From contig NW_026251428.1 in the NCBI RefSeq assembly GCF_025118155.1, positions 1-64,000 of the forward strand: 64,000 nt of DNA, in the 5' to 3' direction. The translations under genes were made by a program, and so were the position numbers. Below, piece after piece: positions 1-11,253 of the stretch. Origin of the DNA: Cokeromyces recurvatus (lineage: Eukaryota; Mucoromycota; Mucoromycetes; Mucorales; Mucoraceae). How positions within the stretch are numbered: the first letter of the stretch is position 1; every line of letters starts with the position of its first letter. The notes beneath the pieces were generated by a model. That model saw nothing but the letters and a program-made list of their open reading frames with translations, was not told the origin of the DNA and did no database searches.

Positions 1-1345
1 ACACACATCTCTTTTAATTATTATTATTATCAATTTATTAGTTACTTTTCTATGACTATCAATTCTTGCAGAAATCTTTTCCTTTTTACTTATTAATATA
101 ACCAAATAATCTTCTAATTCATTTAATTCCAAGTTAAATGCGACTGCCATCTTTCTCATATCTATAACATTATATGGGATACAATATTGAACCATAGCCT
201 TTTCACGAACAAGCTGTATGAGTTGATTCAAATGAGGTTGTAAATGAATATCTAGTTCAAGAGTTTGTGCATATTTGTCTAACAAATAGAAACAGGTTGT
301 ATACTTTGATTTATAAAATGCTTCAATAAGATCATAAAGTGCAGGTTCAACATCTAAAAAGTTTTTAAAGCTTGCATTATTTAAGACTTTTGTTTGAAAC
401 TGTCGACGATCATAAGAAACAAGTGCGCATAAACCAGCATAGATAGTGATATCGTTTGCTGACATAATTTCACTAAGTTGAGGAACAGCTTCAAAGGAAA
501 CATCTAAGAGTGCTGCTGCAATAGATTTATATCGACTGATTTCATCTGCTGTGACTGATCCTAATAATGCTAAAGCCTGGCAACACTTTAATTTAGATAT
601 TATATTGACTTTTTCGAGTATATGGGGTATTGCTTCTATACGAGAAATATAGGTTTGAATAACGTTGGAAAAGTTACAATCATCCAAATAAACCTAAAAC
701 AGATATTAATATGTATATAACAATATGTATACACTTGTATAATATTACCTTGATAGTATTAAAACACATTTCTAATATGTCTTCATTTGTTGAACAGTAT
801 TCTCTTGTACGAACATAATGCTTCATTGCATTCTGAAGATCCCCTTTTTTATAATAAAAATCGCCTAGTTTCATATAGCATGTCTACTGCATAATAAGTT
901 AACCTACATTATATAGCTTCACTAGTTAATTTATACCCTAATATTCTCTTTATGGACATTTTGTTTGGCTATTTTAAGTTCATTTTCCAAAGTTTCTAAA
1001 ATTGTTTTGGACTTATTCTGTACATTAGCAATCCATTCTTTATCCATTGATATTATTGCTTGTCCTCGACTACGTAATTTATCATTTAAAGAGTCTACAG
1101 TTTGACAATATTTAGTTGTATTTAGTGTTAATTGTTTAATGTCGTGAATGGCTGTTTTGTATGCTTCAATAGAAAGTGCATCACATTGGGTAGCTATAAA
1201 TAAACTTCGAATGATACGTGTATGGCCTAGTAATGTGTGAACAAGATTGTCTACTTATGCATTTGTGGAAGTACTTACCTTTATAATTACCAATATATGT
1301 TTCAAAATTAAAATCTTTTGGTATATCAGTATGTGATATCTCCAT
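1..1345 (-). CDS. csn1: COP9 signalosome subunit 1 (CSN1), 3' part outside the window
   Basis: Predicted exons are 1279-1345, 937-1226, 749-883 and 46-693; the last ends at a GT donor near base 45, so the C-terminus is off the left edge. The start is the ATG complementary to 1343-1345. The N-terminal part contains [10 protein letters not shown], then [19 protein letters not shown] (the TPR-like helical stretch of CSN1/Rpn7 proteins). The last visible exon reads [24 protein letters not shown] and ISARIDSH, matching the PCI (winged-helix) part of CSN1 better than Rpn7. CSN1 is a scaffold subunit of the complex that removes NEDD8 from cullin-RING ligases. Its start lies about 220 bp from a divergent gene. 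Family assignment is strong; exon edges are by eye. Confidence 0.88.
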
Positions 1346-1566
1346 TTTTTCTAACAATAACAATAACAATAATAATAAATATGATAATCAGCTTCACATC
1401 ATAATTCTTAAGAAATTTATCAAAACCCTATGTACACACCTGTCTTTAAATCACAAAATCAATAAAAAAAATCACAAAATATAATGAATGGAATCACTAT
1501 AAAAAGGGAAAGGATATAAAAAAAAAAACCATGGCTTCTTTTGTTTTACTCATCTCTTTTATTGTT
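1346..1566. promoter_or_regulatory. Short shared divergent promoter between csn1 and the STRA6-like gene
   Basis: About 220 bp separates the predicted start codons of two genes transcribed away from each other. It is AT-rich, with a run of TTATTATTGTTATTG-like repeats next to csn1 and TATAAAAAGG at 1498-1507 upstream of the plus-strand gene, a plausible TATA element. No gene fits in it, so regulation of both genes probably starts here (inference). Confidence 0.45.
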
Positions 1567-3165
1567 ATGATGCTATCTTATCTATTTGTTTTGGTTGTCA
1601 TATTTAATATCAGGCTTGTTTCTAGCGGTATAGTATACATACAAACTGTCATCAAAGTATAATAAATGCTAACTAATATATAATTAGTTGCCTTTTCTAC
1701 TCAATGCTGGGAAGTACTTAATGGGTAACATTTATATGTAATCTAAAAAAAAATAATATACACATAACTTTTTTTCATAGGAAACAAAATATGTTTGAGG
1801 ATGGAGCATGCCAACATGTTAATAAACTAGGAAATGAGATTGGATGGAAAACAATGGAAAAAGATGACTGGATATATTATCCTCAGCAATATAGTAATAT
1901 ATACATATATATATATATATATATACCTAACATTCATTATAGCAGAGAGATTAACATGTATAAATAGTTAATATATCAATGACTGCAGTTACAGCATCTT
2001 TTGCACTTGGTAATATAATATTTAGTATAAAAAAAAAGTGTATATTTAACTTGTGTTCTAGTTGGAGGTTGTTGCGCTCCTAATAGGCTTAAGGATACTG
2101 GATTTATATACGAAGATGATGGAAGTACTTATTCTTCATCAGGAAACAAAATAGTTCGTATTTCAGATCGTCCTATAGTACAAAATATTACAGTAACAGG
2201 CTGGTATATGAAGAAGTTTGTAGATGATCATGCTATGGTATAGTTACGAAGTGTATATACAGTTCTTTTACTAATATTATATGAATAGAATCTTACTATT
2301 ATCCCATCTATTCATCATCCAGACAAACAGTCTATCTTTTATGAAATCGTAGCATTTGATAGAGCCATGTTAATCAATTATCAGTTTTTTGATTATCAAA
2401 ATAAATTGATAGGAAATTATTCAAGTGGTGTTTTAAGAAATGTGATTACAATTCCTGATATTACTTTACCAAGATATACACGCCGAATAGTAAGTGTGCA
2501 TTATAGTAGCTTTATATGCATTTTAATCTTTTTTTTTTCTTTTTTCAGTCTGTGGAGTTTTATGGGTCTAGAGCAGATCCAATGTGCTTTTCATATCTTT
2601 ATGCTGGTCTTTATGTTTATAAGCCTTTTACTACATTAGCTAGAATATGCGCTCAAATTGCCACTGTATTACAATATGTATCATTAATTAATTTCATTTT
2701 GGTACCTATCCTTTTTGCTATCATGTCTTTAGTATCTGATTTTAGTTTTCCACCGTAAGTTACATTTATAAGATGATGATCAATTAACTAACATTTTAAA
2801 TAGGCCAATAAGATTCCTTTGTAGAACACCTTCACATAAAATACTAATGTGTATTGTAATCATGTTAGGTATACATACATACATATATATATATACATAT
2901 ACATATTGTGATTCAAATGAGCTGAACTAATATGAATATATGTATATATAGGATCATTTATTTTTAATCAAGCATGGAATATTATTAATTCTCAATCAAG
3001 TATATTTCATGAATGGCTTCCTCGTGCTGCAAAGATTGTTGGTAAATATATAAAATATATATACATTAAAGTTGTGTATATTATTGATTTAATCATCTTT
3101 TTCTTTATCAGAACTTTTTCTCTCCTTTTTTCTTTATGCTGTATATCTTTATCCGGTAATTTAAC

Positions 3166-3211
<46 letters not shown>

Positions 3212-5465
3212 CAATAATTTTTCTAACCTCACTTCAAAAGGTATTTTTATGTTACCATGCAAGTTATAGATCACGCATTGCGAATTTAATAGGTAAGAAA
3301 AAAAACAAACAAATTATCAGTAAGATGTTATACTTAACCTGTATTAAAAAAAAAGGAGCCTACACTACTTGTACCTTATTTGGTCTTCGCTTTTCACTTG
3401 ACCTTCCATCCTATGTTATTACTTATGCTCGTAATTTGCCTTTTTTAATCATTAATATGCTAGCAGCTATTCCTACGTTTATAGCTTACTGTAGTGTTTT
3501 AATTTATTTCGTGACTCGATTTATTACCTACCAGTCATGTGTTGTCTGTCATCTTCAATTTCTAGAGGTACAAGACATAGAAGAACGTTATGTTAAAGAA
3601 CTTATGAAACCTAAAAAGACTAAAAAAGTGCCATCTGCTTTATTTGATATTTTATGGGATTTATTCACGATACATATTTGGGAAAAAAATCTTTCCTATT
3701 GGATTAAATACAGTATTCAACCCAAGTTCTTAAAAAAGTATGCAAGGAAATTATTTGGTATTCTTGAACATATTAGGTTCGTGATTATATATAAATGTAT
3801 AAGAAGATAGCTAATATAATCTAATATAATATAGAATACCATTTGCAATAAAGACTTCATTAACACTCTTACTTTACTGTTTGGCACAATTGGTAAGTGA
3901 GATACAAATCTTTTTCATATACATGTATTCAAGTATATATATATATATACATATATATGTTTATATTTTATATATCTTAGATTCCTTTATTATTGACTCA
4001 GCTTATTGGAGTTGGTGGTATTGTACCCATTCATATCTGTAGTTGGTCACCCTATCTATCTCAATTTCAATATCATCCTGATCCAATGCAATTCGCTATT
4101 AAAACATTTATGCTGATGCAAATTGCAGTTTATATTGCTACTTTGGGTGCTGGTGGATGTAAATATATATATTGTTTAACTTAATTATTTAAAATCATTT
4201 GCTAATCTTCTCAATAATAGTTTGTATGATCTATGCTTTAGGTGTCCTTCGTCGCTTTACAAAAGATATTCTTCGACTTCGACAGGGAGATTATTTCTTA
4301 TTTAAAGGGAAAAGAAATAATGGGTATACATATACTTCAAAATATACAAATAAAGATTTACTCATATAATATACAGTATTGATATAGATGACTCTATTCG
4401 ATTCCTTGGTGTATTTATTGGTTTTGGTAAACTCTTATAATATAATCCCTTTCCAAAAAAAAACAAAAAAAAAACAATAGATCTATTAACTTTATGTTCA
4501 GGATTTACAGGAACACTTTATTTCATGTTAGAAATCAGTTTAATCGGTACCTTTATTACAGCTGTTATTCAACTTGATCGATTCCGAGATCTTTTCTTCA
4601 AAAGAGTAGGTTATGGCGTCTTTTTTGCAAGTTTCTTCATCGCTATCATTGTACAAATGATTCAAAAGCGAATTACAAATTTAATTTTTATTGAGAATCG
4701 AACAAGGTTTGGTATACAACATCGAGCACCCTTTTTACATTATTGGTACTTTATGATGTTGACGTCTATGACTAGAGCGTTAACATCCTATATCCTTCGT
4801 ACTCTCAAGTTGATTTTTAGATATCCACTATTTAGTTTAAGAGTGGATCGAAATGCGGAAACTTGGAGTGTGCGTCGTGGTGATGGAGGTAATATATATA
4901 TATATATACGCTATGTATATTATAAATGTATGGCTTATTTTTTTCTAATTTTTTTGTTTTCCTTTTTCTAAAAAGGATTTACTGCTTATTGTGGCATGGT
5001 ATATATTAGAATAAAAATTAGATTTGCGTATTTTATATTAACCATTCATTAGCTTCTTGCAGAACATACGTACAATAATCCTATAGTCCTTGTATTTATT
5101 GAATGTCTTTTGAGTTCCAACAACTACCATCCTTTATATATTTTACCAGATAAGAATTATAGCCAAAAGCAACCTAGCCAACGCCTCTGTAGAAAACATA
5201 ATAAAAAGCAACAATCAACAAAACAAAAAGAATCAAATATAGTTGTTATCATTGATGATAATGAAAAGTTTGTACTAGATGATGTTAAATTAAGAAAAAG
5301 AAGAGCTATAACAAGATGGTTTCTTGCCTACACTTTAATTCGAAATCCAGGGGTAATGTTGTTATGTGATTACATATACAGATATATTTATATAATATTA
5401 ACTTGTTGTTATAGCTACGTCAATATCGTAGAAGAGAATTTATACTATCCAATAAAACAGAATAA
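1567..5465 (+). CDS. STRA6-like (RBP-receptor family) multipass membrane protein
   Basis: A gene of many small exons encoding roughly 800-900 residues. A putative signal sequence starts at 1567 (MMLSYLFVLVVIFN). It is followed by a cysteine-bearing extracellular part (GGCCAPNRL, NITVTGWYMKK), then about nine hydrophobic segments between 2550 and 4830. The C-terminal part has the STRA6 signature: RTRFGIQHRAPFLHYWYF, FTAYCGMLLAEHTYNNP and RWFLAYTLIRNPGLRQYRR, paralleling the vertebrate STRA6 tail (...RWGLAYTLLHNP...). The last exon begins at 5415 after an ATAG acceptor and stops at 5463-5465. Exon 1989-2009 is only 21 nt, and joining exon 1567-1627 to 1781-1893 in frame seems to need a further ~10-nt exon near 1710. 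STRA6 carries retinol across membranes in animals; the ligand here is unknown. Family confidence is high, N-terminal gene structure is not. Confidence 0.8.
3169..3211. repeat. Poly-T tract (43 nt) in an intron
   Basis: An uninterrupted T run inside the STRA6-like gene, in the intron before the exon that begins near 3241. Confidence 0.9.
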
Positions 5466-6455
5466 GGTTCAAATTGGGATTGTATGTGCATTTAATAAGC
5501 TATTATGTAAAATAAGATATTATTATACTATTTATAATTGTTAATAATAAAGATAGAATTTAACTCGCTTAAATGAAGCTACACTATTTTCCTCCTATTA
5601 TAAGTTAATAAGAAAAAACTGACACCATTAGTGGCAATACTAAGATTAGCTAAATATAATAATTATATACGATTTTTAATTATGTATTCTACAGTTTTTA
5701 TTCTTTTGAATCTTATCATTGTTAGTTCTTTTCTAGACCAATTAAAAAAAAGAAAAAGAAAAAAGCTTGAACTACCTATCAAATCTTATCGTCAACATAA
5801 TATAGATCAGCATAGAAATGTTCATAATAAATCGAAGCTACTAACGCAATATCAACCATTTATATCAATAGATCCTACATTTTGGCCTTCTATGTTCTTT
5901 GTTAAAATGTAATCGATATATTCATTGGCACCTTCTGTAGTTACCTGGATGTCATTCAACTTATAATTCCAGATGCCATACTCTGCTTTCGATAAAGTAG
6001 CACATCTAAATGCATTATCGACCTCAAAAGTTTGAAACCATTATTGAGAGTCCCTTCTACTTTCTTTTGAATAAGTTTACTACACATTAACCACATATAT
6101 ACCTCAATACTTTTCTTTACTTTGCTCATTGGCCAGTTATTTGTGAACTTTGATTGCCTTTTCTATCTTCAACTGCTGTCATAACCTAATCAACAATCCC
6201 TTGATTGACTCTTCACCAATAGCGTCACAGTTATACTTTTTAATATCATTGACGACCTAACCTGATCAGTTCTGACATAATTTATATCTTGTTGTTTAAA
6301 CGTATTATTATGCCAATGCCAAAAAAGGAAGCTTATGACACAAGAAATTAATCAGACCTCCGCGTGGTGATATTTAATAAGTTGCATTTTTCCTTTTTTT
6401 TTTCTTTTTTTAATTATCTTGTTTGTTTGTTTTTCTTCCTCTTTTTCATTATGAA
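5466..6455. other. Intergenic DNA with coding-like debris
   Basis: No intact gene. On the minus strand, about 5870-6035 reads as an open stretch with coding-like composition (for example AFRCATLSKAEYGIWNYKL), interrupted by stops on both sides. On the plus strand 5700-5912 is also open without a convincing start. Base composition is less AT-skewed than the usual spacers here. It is probably a decayed gene or transposon fragment of unknown family. The last 60 bases are the pyrimidine-rich leader of the next gene. Confidence 0.4.
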
Positions 6456-6459
6456 ATGA
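6451..6459 (+). promoter_or_regulatory. Minimal uORF (ATG AAA TGA) overlapping the START-protein start codon
   Basis: The bases ATGAAATGAGC contain a two-codon ORF whose TGA overlaps the main ATG at 6456 (ATGA overlap). If the transcript begins upstream, the first ATG met by ribosomes would be this uORF, making start selection leaky or reinitiation dependent (inference). Confidence 0.4.
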
Positions 6460-9400
6460 GCACTGAATACTCGAATATATTAAAACGGTTGAAAGTTAAA
6501 TCAAATACTATTCAGCATATTCAGGAATGGGAGCCTGTAGACAGCTTAAACCAAATATATTATAATCAGCAACATAAATTGTATAAATTTGTAAATAATT
6601 CAAAGCTTAATGCAAATGACATATACACTATTTTATTAAGTGTTGACACTCGAAAACATTGTAAATATATATATACTATCTTTAGTTCATATTACATATA
6701 TTAACATTTATATAATAGGGTGTCCATGGATTAAGGAAATAAAAATAGTAAATAAGCCTAATCTAAGCACTAATGTGCTTGAGATGACAACATTTGTTAA
6801 CCAGGAAATGTAAGTATATACTTGAACGTCATGTAATATATATATGTATATATTTACAATGTTTTGTATAGTAAAACGTTTACATGGATTGAAAAAATAA
6901 TAAAAAAAGATCAAAAAGTGAGTTACATTGGAAGCAACACAGATAACTTTATTATTTGTGATTTCGAGTATTCAAATACAACCGTCTACTATCACCAAGA
7001 ATACCATTCTGTCATATCGACTTTATTTGATAATTTATTTAACTTTAACAATAACTTTATTCATGCCTGGTTGAGTCAATTTGATCAAGATACTATAATA
7101 ATAAATCAAACTCATTTATCATCAAGTCAATACGAATTAGATTACACTTATGATCAACGACGTCATCCTTCAGCTTCTATCATAGAGCATCGGCTATGTA
7201 TCGAATTATCAAAAATGATACCTGATATAACAATTTCAATAATAAACAAATCTCAATGGTCTGATAAGCTCGCTCAACTTTGTGTTCATTTATATTCTAA
7301 ACAAGATAATTATCTTATTGAAGTTGCACATCCACATAACTTGTTACAGCACTTTGATAATGATCAATCTATTCAAATCCAGTTGATTATAAAGAAATCA
7401 CTTAATAATACATTTATTGTTAATGGTAAAGAATGGCCAGTTATGATTATGAATAAAGGTGAAGAAGAAGATGGTGAGAGTGATGATATATTTGTTGATG
7501 GAATTGAAGAAAATGATACAGACATATTGGACGAAGCTACCGTATTTAAAGCAGATAATAACAAGGTAGCAATACCGTCATCACTTTCTAATGATAGCGA
7601 TTTAATCCATATGGATCAAAAATTACTTGTAGCCAATAAAGCTGAAATACATCATCTTCCTTTTATAGAACAGCAAACAGCAATGACTAATCAATTTGTT
7701 AAAGAGACAAAGTAACATTCATATACATCCTTACTAATAATAATAATAAACTATCAGGTGATTTACTTATTTATTATACATGTAGCAAATCATCTTCATC
7801 TAAAGTGAACGGTGTACATGACAAATTAATATCAACAGAAGCAAAGCTACCTAGCTGTGATCCAGCAGCACTACAAAAGATATACCCTCAATTCATCAAG
7901 TATCTTCAACTCTCATCTACCTCTACTCTAATTCAATCTCCCAGCAAAGAAAATGGATATGTAATTATAAAAAAATTAGAAATACCAGACCATCCATTTG
8001 GTGGATTCTTAAGTGAATCAACCTGGCGAAACTGTAGCATATGGGATGTAAAGGCTGTTTTGGAAAATGCAAGTGCTCGAAAGATCTGGGACAACACATT
8101 TGAATCAACAACATTTTTGCATCCTCTTACATCTACTAGTTCTATTTGGCATACAAAGATGAAGGGTACTTGGCCTATAAATCCGCGTGACTATATTTGT
8201 TTTCATGGACACTATACTATGGGCACAAATCGTATTGATTTATTAGCAACCTCGTGTATAGGTGATATGTTTCAATATAAACCTCTACCATCAAGTCATA
8301 TACCAGGTTATACTCGTGCAATGATCGACATCCTTGGCTGGAGACTTGAGCAAATCGATCCTCAAACAGTGTCTGTGCGGCAGGTGATGGTAACCCATTT
8401 TTCTACTTGGGTTATTAATTATATCACAAGTCGATACCTCGTTCAGACCTGTGCTGCTGTCCAATTTGCGCAAGATTACTTAAAGGACTTTGGAGCACCA
8501 CCAAGTCTTGAAAACTTATCAAGGGCTCAATTAGTAGGTATCAAGTACGATCATGAACGTAAAAGCTGGCGATGCGAATATCATCTACATCCTGGTGAAC
8601 AAGATACAAAGACAACTACTTCAATTATTCGTTTAGATAATCGAAAGTCTGGATATTCGGTCGTGATCGATCCTCCGCCGTCACGTGTTTTGGCACAAAA
8701 GAGGACGTATGACCCATATGGTATTTGGCTAACGATAGAGCATGATGAAGCATTTATTATCCCTTTACATGGCAAGATTTTAACTTTAATAAAATCAGAT
8801 AAACAGGGGAACGTGTCTGGATCATCAGATCATCTTGAAATTAATGGTGCTTTGATAGTAATTGAAAAGGATGAGTTATCTATTATCAAGAATACAAAGG
8901 AGCCATGTATAGAGCATGATGGTTTAAAGAGGAGTGAGAGAGCAGTAGAGGAAGAAAAAGTAATAAAGGTAGCCAGTGAAGAAGAGAGATTAAAAGAAGC
9001 ATTAGATCAACTTCCAGCACCTAAGGAATATGCGCAAGCAGCATTAGCATTTCTAAAATCAACAGATGAGCAATACGGTTGGACGGTCATATCAGATAAT
9101 AGCAAAACAGGGATACAAATCAGTAAGAAACCAGGATTAAAAACTACAAAGAAGCCTCTCGACAATTCAAAAACAACCCTATTTCAAGTCTTTGAACCTT
9201 ACATGATTTATAAGGGAACCAAAGTGATTGAAAACTTTTCGACCGATGAAATTCTTGCCGTCATATCTGATTTAGGTGATGTCAGAAAAATATGGGACGA
9301 TACCATCGAAACGCCTATTGATCTTATACGAACTACAAAGGATCCCAACTGTAATATTATTCGACAGACAATTAAATCCATCTTTCCCTTCAAAAATCGA

Positions 9401-11014
9401 GAGTATTATGCTATTCGTTGTCTAGCTCAGGAAGAACCTTTGCCATTGAGTTCATCAAGTACATCCATGAAACGCACATTTTATGTTGAATGTTCCCTGC
9501 AGGATTTCCCTGTCATTCATTCGAAAAGAACACAAGGTCACTTCTTTGTCTCGGGTTGGATCCTTGAAGCCATTGATCCTTATAATACAACAACAACGAA
9601 TCATCCAATACCATCTACACGTATTATCTATGTTGCTACTCTTGATTTAGGTACCTCTATCCCGTCTTACATTAGCAATCTGATTGCTAATAATTGGTTC
9701 CCAAAAAAGATTCAGGCAGTTGAAAACTACTTAAAGACACAGGGGCCACCACCTTTCATTACAGAGCCTAACACAATGCTTTTATTTTCATCCAACAAGC
9801 TCTATCAACAGGAGCAACCAAGGAAGGATATTGAGATATCATGGTTAAGTACAACTTCCAGCTATGATCATCATGAGCATCATCTTAAAATAAATAATTG
9901 TTTAAAAATAACAGAGTGTGCATCATCATCATCATCACCATTACAACGTCATCGATCGAGTGCAGTACATAAGAAAATCAACATCAACATCAAATTTTTA
10001 CAAGCAACATTTGATCTTCGAGGATACCCACAAGGCTATGAGATACAAACCCAGCTTTATGAAATAATGACAACAGAACGAATCAACGTATCACATAAAT
10101 TAATGCTTACTTTATGTGAGCCTCCGTTTTCTAACTTACTAGATGACCAGAAAAGATGTATAAAGCATACAGTAACAGTAGAGGGACAGCATCTATCATC
10201 CGCCATGTATGAATTTGACTTTTTATTAGTGCCTATTAATAAAGAGGAAAAGCATCATGTCTTGACTGTCTCACATGTGCTGGGTGAAAGAAAGTCAGAT
10301 GAAGGATGGAACGGTCTGATGATCGTCAATGGACAACAAGTTCAAACAGATAAAGACATTTATTTAAAAACAATAAATGATGAAGACAAAAGTCCTCATC
10401 ATGTAAATACGAAAATACCTGAGGTTGAAGCAACTACGAGTCTTACTACTATGACTGCTCAATACATGGGTGGTGGTGTTGTAGCCACTGCCTTGGAGAA
10501 TGTATCTGCTGGAGTGAATGTAAGTGTGATAGGGGGATATATAAGATGAGATAAAATGAAAATGAATAGAATAGATAGCTATAGTTATTATTTATATTTA
10601 AAAAATTAGAATATTGGAGCACGTATGATGATACCCTTTAGAGCAGCATCCAATTCATTTCTTTCATCACCTGTTGAGCCGCAAGAGGAAAAGGATACTT
10701 CTTCATCTTCTGATGAGGAAGAAAACGAAACACGCCATCATCATCATCGATTTACAAGAGAAGAGCGAAATAAGATAAATGAGTCCGTCTCATTACATGA
10801 AGTACGTATGTTGAGAAGAACAAGAGATACGATGAGAAAGGGTATTTTATTATTGTTTATTTGCTTGGGACTTGCAATTATCTTTGCGCTACTTATGTTA
10901 CAGCCCATATTGGAAAGAATGGTGGTTGACGAATCGTCTACAGTACGAAGGCTTGTTCAATTACCTTGGTTTGGAGGTTGGGATATTCAAGTAATAGCAA
11001 TTCAAAGAGCATAG
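6456..11014 (+). CDS. Tandem START-domain protein with C-terminal membrane anchor
   Basis: Predicted exons 6456-6660, 6719-6809, 6872-7711, 7786-10519 and 10610-11014 join in frame to give 1,424 residues. Residues 1-380 have no family I recognise and end in an acidic, low-complexity stretch. The first START-like lipid-transfer domain lies about 435-615 (ARKIWDNTFESTTFLHP, GTWPINPRDYICF) and the second about 785-1025 (VRKIWDDTIETPIDLIRTT, SIFPFKNREYYAI); the two share the RKIWDxTxE motif. A single hydrophobic segment (GILLLFICLGLAIIFALLML) sits near 1368-1391 after an acidic, His-rich linker. The layout suggests a membrane-tethered sterol, ceramide or phospholipid carrier (inference). The start is favoured by the long frame; an upstream ATG at 6451 opens a two-codon uORF. 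Confidence 0.8.
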
Positions 11015-11016
11015 GC

Positions 11017-11189
<173 letters not shown>

Positions 11190-11253
11190 ATTCATCATGT
11201 AATAAAATATATTTACACTTAAGAAAAGAAAAAGGGGAGAGAGGAGAGAATTG

